A stretch of DNA of 64,000 bases from JAJPHF01 sp035293805 (GTDB lineage Bacteria > Chloroflexota > UBA6077 > JAJPHF01). Each line of letters opens with the position of its first letter. Position 1 is the stretch's first letter. The translations under genes and the position numbers were made by a program. Shown in pieces: positions 59,101 to 64,000 of the stretch. The stretch covers positions 51,051 through 115,050 of the forward strand of contig DATGMD010000038.1 in NCBI GenBank assembly GCA_035293805.1. The letters run 5' to 3'. The notes beneath the pieces were generated by a model. It did no database searches, was not told where the DNA came from, and saw nothing but the letters and a program-made list of their open reading frames with translations.

Positions 59101-59457
59101 ATGCTGACACTGACGCCGGCCGCGAAGGCGCAGGTCCAGAAGCTGCTCCAGCGCGCCGACAACCCCAACGCTGCCCTGCGCGTGTTCGTCTCGCCGGGCG
59201 GCTGCTCGGGCATGTCCTACGGCATGCAGATGGACGATCAGGAGCAGGAGGGCGACACGGTCATTCAGGAGGATGGCGTGCGTGTCGTCGTCGACGAGAT
59301 GAGCGCCATGTATCTGGCCGGCTCTCAGATCGACTACTCGAACGCGCTGATGGGCGGCGGCTTCCAGATCCAGAACCCGAACGCCGTCAAGTCGTGCGCC
59401 TGCGGCCACTCCTTCGACACCGGCAAGGACGCCGCGACCGCGCGCGTCTGCCACTGA
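59101..59457 (+). CDS. IscA/ErpA/HesB-type iron-sulfur cluster carrier
   Basis: 118 residues, ATG behind GGAGG. The A-type carrier fold has its three conserved Cys: Cys35 in SPGGCSGMSYG, and Cys99 and Cys101 in VKSCACGHSF. It carries Fe-S clusters to apoenzymes in the cytoplasm. A close client may be the KorAB oxidoreductase encoded 1.3 kb downstream, which needs a 4Fe-4S cluster; that link is inference. A long hairpin follows the gene. Confidence 0.93.
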   Translation: MLTLTPAAKAQVQKLLQRADNPNAALRVFVSPGGCSGMSYGMQMDDQEQEGDTVIQEDGVRVVVDEMSAMYLAGSQIDYSNALMGGGFQIQNPNAVKSCACGHSFDTGKDAATARVCH

Positions 59458-59462
59458 GCAGA

Positions 59463-59517
59463 GCAAGCGCAATCGGCAGGGCGCCGCTGTCGTCGGCGCC
59501 CTGCCGATTGCGCTTGC
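59463..59517 (+). terminator. 23-bp perfect hairpin after the Fe-S carrier gene
   Basis: GCAAGCGCAATCGGCAGGGC plus GCC pairs with its exact complement (23 bp) across the 9-base loop GCTGTCGTC, 5 bases after the stop codon. There is no U-run, but the strength and place suggest a terminator. Confidence 0.75.
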
Positions 59518-59557
59518 GCCACTAGAGTCCTCAGCTGAAGCGCCGCAAACGCCGCGC

Positions 59558-59563
59558 TATACT
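59558..59563 (+). promoter_or_regulatory. TATACT -10-like box
   Basis: TATACT with CTGAAG 17 bases upstream. It sits so close to an ATG at 59566 that the transcript would begin near or after it. This favours the GTG at 59602 as the start of the next gene. Confidence 0.35.
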
Positions 59564-59601
59564 GGATGGGCCGCGCCCGATCCTGGCCCCCGGAAGGCGT
59601 C

Positions 59602-60408
59602 GTGCTCGCTCTCATCCCCACGGTGTTCCTGGTCTTTCTGGAGCTAGCGGTCGGCGGAGTCGCGCTGCTCGCCTGGGCCGACTGGCGTCGCGAGGTCAGC
59701 CGCGGCTTCCTGCTGCTGAGCGCCGTCACGCTGTGGCTCTCAGGCGCCATCGCCCTGTGGGTGCGCGAGGCGTTTCCGCTGTCGATCACCGCGTCGCCCT
59801 GGCGGGCGGTTGAGACGCCCGTCGTCATCGCGTTCCTGCTGCTGCTGGGCGCCTACACCGTCTGGGTGTGGCGAGGTATCGGCCCTGGCCGACACGCTCT
59901 CGTGGGCCTCGCCGCGCTCGCGGGATTCGGGGCGCTCGGCGCCGCCGCATTCGTCCACGCCTCGGTCTGGGGCCCGCTGCCGACGCTCGTCAGCCTGCTG
60001 CTCGGCGCGGCTGGGCTCGGCGGCAGCGGCGTCGGCATGATGCTTGGTCACTGGTACCTCGTCACGCCGAACCTGTCCACGCGCCCGCTCGTCGTCATGA
60101 CGCTCGCCTTCCTGGTGGCCGCGGCGCTCCAGGGTGCGCTGCTGCCATTGGAACTGGGCGCGGCCGGAGCGAGCGGCGAGCCAGCCGCCGGGGCGCAGGC
60201 GCTACTCGGCGGCTACCCGCTCGCCTTCATCCTGCGCGTGGTGGTGGGCATCGTGCTGCCAGTGGCGCTCGGCATCATGACCTACCAGACGTGCCGTCTG
60301 CGCTCGATGATGTCGGCCACCGGCTTGCTCTACATCGCCGTCTCCTGTGTCCTCGCCGGCGAGGTCATCGCTAAGACTCTCTTCTTCCTCACCGGCGTCC
60401 CCATATAA
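59602..60408 (+). CDS. Unknown multi-pass membrane protein
   Basis: 268 residues from the GTG at 59602, which has GGAAGG 4-5 bases upstream; an ATG at 59566 lacks a site. Eight hydrophobic helices are seen. A conserved-looking segment, GVGMMLGHWYLVTPNLSTRPL, lies between helices 5 and 6, and its His-Trp-Tyr cluster could serve a cofactor or metal. MTYQTCRLRSMMSATGLLYIAV follows near the end. I do not recognise a named family. It lies between an Fe-S carrier and the KorAB operon, so a respiratory or redox role is possible but unproven. Confidence 0.65.
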   Translation: MLALIPTVFLVFLELAVGGVALLAWADWRREVSRGFLLLSAVTLWLSGAIALWVREAFPLSITASPWRAVETPVVIAFLLLLGAYTVWVWRGIGPGRHALVGLAALAGFGALGAAAFVHASVWGPLPTLVSLLLGAAGLGGSGVGMMLGHWYLVTPNLSTRPLVVMTLAFLVAAALQGALLPLELGAAGASGEPAAGAQALLGGYPLAFILRVVVGIVLPVALGIMTYQTCRLRSMMSATGLLYIAVSCVLAGEVIAKTLFFLTGVPI

Positions 60409-60642
60409 GGCGGCGAGGCAGGCAGGATAGGTAGGCGGGCTCGCGCTCGGCGAGGTGCGGCGGGAGCCCGGGCTGGACGAGGCGCCGAACGGGGCGATCA
60501 GGCGGCCGCAGGGGTGGGCAGACCGCCCAAAGCGAAGCGTCGGCATTCGTGACGATCGCCCCTGTCGCCAGACGCCGCGCCCGCCGACAATAGGGCAGGA
60601 CGGCGCCCAGGCGCGGTGCCGGCCAGTGCGCCGCGCGATGTG

Positions 60643-60671
60643 TTGAGGGCGCGGTGGGGCCTACGTATAAT
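60643..60671 (+). promoter_or_regulatory. Sigma-70-type promoter of the korAB operon
   Basis: TTGAGG (60643-60648), a 17-base spacer and a perfect TATAAT (60666-60671). It leaves a leader of about 105 bases before the korA start. The leader has several small hairpins: GGTGG-TAAG-CTACC and CGCGGG-CGAGGA-CCCGCG. Confidence 0.75.
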
Positions 60672-60785
60672 GGGGCGGCCTGAGAGCCCCGGGTGGTAAG
60701 CTACCGGTAGACATGGCCCCTGGGGGATGCGGCCCGGAAACCGCGGCGCGGGCGAGGACCCGCGCGGTCGCGGGGAGGCGATAGG

Positions 60786-62555
60786 ATGCCGATTGTCAAC
60801 GACCTCACGATCAAGATCGGCGGCGAGGCAGGTCAGGGCGTCGAGTCGAGCGGCGCGGGCTTCGCCAAGGCGCTGGCGCGCGCGGGCCTGTGGATCTACG
60901 GCCTGCAAGACTACATGTCGCGCATCCGTGGGGGGCACAACTTCTATCAGATTCGCGCGAGCGACCAGGAGGTCTGGACCTTCCGCGACGCCGTGCAGAT
61001 GCTGCTCCCCTTCACGCCCGAGGCGGTCGAGCGGCACTGGCGCGAGGTGGTCCCGGGCGGCGCCGTGCTCCACGACACGAGCGTCAAGTTCGACGCGGCA
61101 CCGCTCCGCGAGCACGGGCTCAAGCTGTTCGCCCTGCCGCTGCTGAAGATCGCCGAGGAGCAAGGCGGCAGCCGCATCATGATGAACACCGCTGCCCTGG
61201 GCGCGGTGGCCGGCATTACGGAATTCGACTTCGCGTACATCGAGGACATTATCGCGACGAACTTCAAGCGCAAGGGCGGCCCGGTGGTCGAGGGCAACCT
61301 GAAAGTGGCCCGCTATGCTTATGAGGTGGCCCGCGAGCAGTTCGCCGCCGACTACGAGTGGAAGTTGGTGGCGCGGCCGGGCCCGCAGCGCATGCTGATC
61401 AACGGCAACCAGGCTATCGCGCTAGGCGCGATCGCGGGCGGCTGCCGCTTCATCTCGGGCTACCCGATGACCCCCGCGACCTCGATCCTGGAGTACATGA
61501 ACAGCAAGGCCCATCAGTTCGGTATCGTCTGCAAGCAGACCGAGGACGAGATCTCGGGCATCCTGACCGCGATCGGCGCCGCCCACGCCGGCGTGCGGGC
61601 GATGAGCGCCACGTCGGGCGGGGGCTTCTCGCTGTGGGCTGAGGCGCTCGGCTTTGCGGGCATGACGGAGACGCCGCTGGTGCTGGTCGACTCGCAGCGC
61701 GGCGGTCCCTCGACCGGCCTGCCGACGCGCACCGAGCAGAGCGACCTGGCGTTCGTGCTCCACGCCTCGCACGGCGAGTTCCCGCGCCTCGTGCTGGCGC
61801 CCGGCACGATTGAGGAGTGCTTCTACACGGCCGCGCGCGCCTTCAACCTGGCCGAGAAGTACCAGACGCCGGTCATCATCATGCAGGACCTGACGCAGTC
61901 CAACTCGATCCGCAGCGTGCCCAAAGAGCGGTTGGACGTGGATGCGATCCGCATCGACCGCGGTGCGCTGCTGACGGGCGAGGAGCTGGACCGCATCGCG
62001 GACTACCGCCGCCACCTGGTGACGGAGAGCGGCATCTCGCCGCGGGCGGTGCCGGGCCACCCGAACGCGGTCTACGTGACGACGGGCGACGAGCACACGG
62101 AGTACGGCTTCATCACCGAGGAGTCGGACGAGCGGCGGGCGCAGATGCAGAAGCGCATGCGCAAGCAGGAGCTGGCAGCGCACGAGCTGCGGCTGCCGCT
62201 GCGGTACGGCCCGGAGGACGCCGACCTGACGTTCGTGGGCTGGGGGTCGACCTACGGCGCGCTGCGCGAGGCGGTGGACGTGCTGAACCTGGATGGGCCG
62301 CGCGCGAACCTCTTGCAGTTCATGGACCTCTGGCCGCTGGACTGGGAGCAGGTGCGGGCGCAGCTCGACGCGGCGCACAGCCTGTGGCTGGTCGAGCAGA
62401 ACTACACGGGCCAGCTGGGCAACCTGATCCGCGCGTACACCGGCAAGGCGATGGACAAGCGCATCCTGAAGTACGACGGCCGCCCGATCTCCACGGACGA
62501 GATCGTCGCAACGGTGCGCGGCGAGGTCCGCGAGGAGGTCACGGTCCATGCTTGA
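60786..62555 (+). CDS. korA: 2-oxoacid:ferredoxin oxidoreductase, alpha subunit with fused gamma domain
   Basis: 589 residues, ATG behind GGGGAGG. The N-terminal gamma-type domain (IKIGGEAGQGVESSGAGFAKAL, MSRIRGGHNFYQIR) is fused to the alpha domain. The alpha domain has GYPMTPATSILEYMN, KQTEDEISGILTAIGAAHAGVRAMSATSGGGFSLW and STGLPTRTEQSDL. The C-terminal domain carries VEQNYTGQLGNLIRAYTG. The enzyme oxidatively decarboxylates 2-oxoglutarate or a similar acid, making acyl-CoA and reduced ferredoxin; reverse carboxylation is possible. The stop overlaps korB by 8 bases. No ferredoxin gene is adjacent. The substrate between 2-oxoglutarate and pyruvate is not certain. Confidence 0.92.
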   Translation: MPIVNDLTIKIGGEAGQGVESSGAGFAKALARAGLWIYGLQDYMSRIRGGHNFYQIRASDQEVWTFRDAVQMLLPFTPEAVERHWREVVPGGAVLHDTSVKFDAAPLREHGLKLFALPLLKIAEEQGGSRIMMNTAALGAVAGITEFDFAYIEDIIATNFKRKGGPVVEGNLKVARYAYEVAREQFAADYEWKLVARPGPQRMLINGNQAIALGAIAGGCRFISGYPMTPATSILEYMNSKAHQFGIVCKQTEDEISGILTAIGAAHAGVRAMSATSGGGFSLWAEALGFAGMTETPLVLVDSQRGGPSTGLPTRTEQSDLAFVLHASHGEFPRLVLAPGTIEECFYTAARAFNLAEKYQTPVIIMQDLTQSNSIRSVPKERLDVDAIRIDRGALLTGEELDRIADYRRHLVTESGISPRAVPGHPNAVYVTTGDEHTEYGFITEESDERRAQMQKRMRKQELAAHELRLPLRYGPEDADLTFVGWGSTYGALREAVDVLNLDGPRANLLQFMDLWPLDWEQVRAQLDAAHSLWLVEQNYTGQLGNLIRAYTGKAMDKRILKYDGRPISTDEIVATVRGEVREEVTVHA

Positions 62556-63420
62556 CGTCAAGCTCTACAACAGCCCCGAGAAGTCGACCTGGTGCCCCGG
62601 CTGCGGCGACTTCGGCATCCTGAACGCCGTGAAGCAGGCGCTGGCGATGCTGGAGATCTATCCGCACGAGTGCATCGTGGTGTCGGGCATTGGCTGCGGC
62701 TCGAAGCTGCCACACTACATCCGCGCCAACGGCTTCAATATCCTGCACGGCCGGGCGCTGCCGGTGGCGCAGGGGCTGAAGCTGGCGAACCACGACCTGA
62801 ACGTGATCGTGACGACGGGCGACGGCGACGGCTACGGCATCGGGATGGGGCACCTGGTCCACTCGATGCGCCGGAACCTGGACATCGTCCACATCGTCGA
62901 GGACAACCAGACCTATGGGCTCACCAAGGGCCAGTACTCGCCGACGAGCGACAAGGGGTATGTGACGACGACCTCGCCGGACGGCGCGATCGAGCAGGCG
63001 GTGAACCCGATGGCGCTGGCGCTGGCGGCGGGCGCGACGTTCATCGCGCGGGGCTTCGCGAGCGAGCCGAAGCACCTGGCGAAGCTGATCGCGGAGGGCA
63101 TCCAGCACAAGGGGTACGCGCTGATCGACGTGCTGCAGCCGTGCGTGACCTACAACAAGGTGAACACCAACGCCTGGTACAAGAGCCAGGTGTACCACTT
63201 GGACGAGGACCCCGCCTACGACCCGACGAACCGCCTGATGGCGTTCGAGCGGGCGCAGGAGTGGGCGGAGAAGATCCCCGTGGGGGTGCTGTACCGCGAC
63301 GAGTCGCGGCCGACCTACGAGGCGCAGGTGCCGGAGCTGGCGGCCGGGCCGCTGGTGAAGCAGCCGCTCGACGGCCACGGCCCCGAGGTCTGGGAGCGGA
63401 TCAAGCAAGAGTTCGTGTAG
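62548..63420 (+). CDS. korB: 2-oxoacid:ferredoxin oxidoreductase, beta subunit
   Basis: 290 residues, ATG inside the end of korA. The first cluster Cys pair is in STWCPGCGDFGI, a third in SGIGCGSKLP, and the fourth in DVLQPCVTYN; together they hold one 4Fe-4S cluster. The ThDP/Mg site is TTGDGDGYGIGMGHLVH...IVEDNQTYGLTKGQ. The beta subunit binds thiamine diphosphate and passes electrons to ferredoxin. The operon ends here with an intrinsic terminator. This short form without an N-terminal ferredoxin domain is typical of KorB/OorB. Confidence 0.94.
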   Translation: MLDVKLYNSPEKSTWCPGCGDFGILNAVKQALAMLEIYPHECIVVSGIGCGSKLPHYIRANGFNILHGRALPVAQGLKLANHDLNVIVTTGDGDGYGIGMGHLVHSMRRNLDIVHIVEDNQTYGLTKGQYSPTSDKGYVTTTSPDGAIEQAVNPMALALAAGATFIARGFASEPKHLAKLIAEGIQHKGYALIDVLQPCVTYNKVNTNAWYKSQVYHLDEDPAYDPTNRLMAFERAQEWAEKIPVGVLYRDESRPTYEAQVPELAAGPLVKQPLDGHGPEVWERIKQEFV

Positions 63421-63445
63421 CGCCCACACGCGCGTCGAAGCGGAG

Positions 63446-63470
63446 GGGGCGGCCCGGCGGCCGCCCCTTT
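63446..63470 (+). terminator. Intrinsic terminator of korAB
   Basis: GGGGCGGCC-CGGC-GGCCGCCCC followed by TTT, 25 bases after the korB stop: a 9-bp GC stem with a tetraloop and a short U-run. Confidence 0.8.
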
Positions 63471-63700
63471 CGTGTGCCCGCGGCACGACGGGCGACCTAC
63501 CCCCCCTGGCCCCGCTTCCCTCGGAAGGAAGAGCGGAGAGGACGAGAGCGCCGGGGTGGATGGGGCCGGTTGGCCTATCCGCGCACGGCCTAGCGGCGCT
63601 GGCAGTATGCCGCGCCTGACCATGTGGACCATGCGAAGGAAGGGGGAGCCGCATTCGCTCGCTGGCGAGGCGGGCGGCGGACGGTGGCGGCGCCGTGATG
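63471..63700. other. Spacer without a supported gene
   Basis: Between the korAB terminator and the dispersed repeat I see no supported gene, RNA or promoter on either strand. Confidence 0.5.
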
Positions 63701-64000
63701 ATTTGCCGAGGAACGATCAAACGATGCTCCTTTGTGGGCCAGATTTTGGATTGCGGGTAAGCGAGGCCGGCGCGCGTCCCGGTGGGGCGCGCGAGCGGGA
63801 GGGTGGCGGCCCCCGGCCCGGCGGGTCGGGCGGGGCGGGGGCGCGCCTGGGCGCGGGCGCGGGAGTCGTGCTCGATCCGGCTCGGCGGTGCGCTTACCGG
63901 GGCGCGCCCTCACCCCGACCCTCTCCCAGAGGGAGAGGGAGTAAGGGAACTCCAGCGCCGGATTCAGTGTCGTTCTCCGCCAGCGCGGTCCGTCAGGCAC
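63701..64000 (-). repeat. ~340-bp dispersed repeat, copy 2 (inverted; window ends inside or at its end)
   Basis: On the minus strand this matches 41637-41979 over its length, from GTGCCTGACGGACCGCGCTG (at 64000) to TTTGATCGTTCCTCGGCAAA (near 63703). It has a single palindromic unit near 63907-63945 (GACCCTCTCCCAGAGGGAGA) where copy 1 has two. Small substitutions are scattered through both copies. Confidence 0.88.

Noticed and set aside
60671..60785. TPP riboswitch upstream of korA, suggested by CTGAGA
   Set aside because: The other conserved TPP segments (the ACCTGAT and TAATGCCAGCGTAGG-like parts) are absent. Use of thiamine diphosphate by the enzyme is not evidence.

Overview
The window is high-GC DNA (roughly 70 percent, with strong GC third positions). 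It looks like a chromosome segment of an aerobic, free-living bacterium. The content (YcnJ-type CopC-CopD fusions, a KorAB ferredoxin oxidoreductase, SBBP beta-propeller surface protein, many C-rich palindromic repeats and inverted heptamer arrays between genes) fits a Chloroflexota lineage near Thermomicrobia. That placement is inference from gene style: there is no rRNA or other marker here, and I found no convincing tRNA.

Region 1 (1-8557): a DUF2270 tail, MmgE/PrpD and M28 peptidase genes, then a metal module: a CtpC-like P1B ATPase, a small membrane protein resembling the mycobacterial PacL/DUF1490 chaperones, an XRE regulator and a Fur-family regulator. A secreted WD40-like propeller follows. 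Region 2 (8576-17282): a copper island. It has a CopC-CopD protein, a divergent His-rich membrane protein, a Met-rich CopC-like protein, an unassigned secreted protein with a predicted N-terminal His, and a CopC-CopD-YtkA-cytochrome c fusion. A two-component pair with a receiver-fused kinase runs convergent to it.

Region 3 (17507-33021): mixed metabolism. It holds an amidohydrolase, two isochorismatase-fold proteins that both lack the usual catalytic Cys, a Zn alcohol dehydrogenase, a c-type cytochrome, E2 and E1-alpha of a 2-oxoacid dehydrogenase without E1-beta, an ECF sigma/anti-sigma/ABC transporter operon, a stress protein, a FAH-family hydrolase and a multicopper oxidase. Region 4 (33096-50166): an orphan ABC solute-binding lipoprotein, two secreted beta-propeller proteins, a VapBC-like module, a repeat-filled gene-free kilobase, an orphan molybdenum hydroxylase large subunit, an arylsulfotransferase-like protein, an HExxH protease, a YceI lipoprotein and a D-Ala-D-Ala carboxypeptidase.

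Region 5 (50600-56454): lower GC and different in style, probably acquired. It carries a LuxR-type regulator, a decayed IS630 transposase, a kinase/OmpR-regulator pair, and a surface-polysaccharide operon (WecG/TagA transferase, small membrane protein, polyprenyl glycosylphosphotransferase). Four direct repeats at an exact 11-bp period lie in the shared promoter region and suggest that the regulator pair controls the polysaccharide operon. Region 6 (56571-64000): an Ldh-type dehydrogenase, a frameshifted DUF1275 gene, a SWIM protein, an IscA-type Fe-S carrier, an unknown membrane protein and the korAB operon with a clear sigma-70-type promoter and terminator. The window ends inside the second, inverted copy of a ~340-bp repeat whose first copy lies at 41637-41979.
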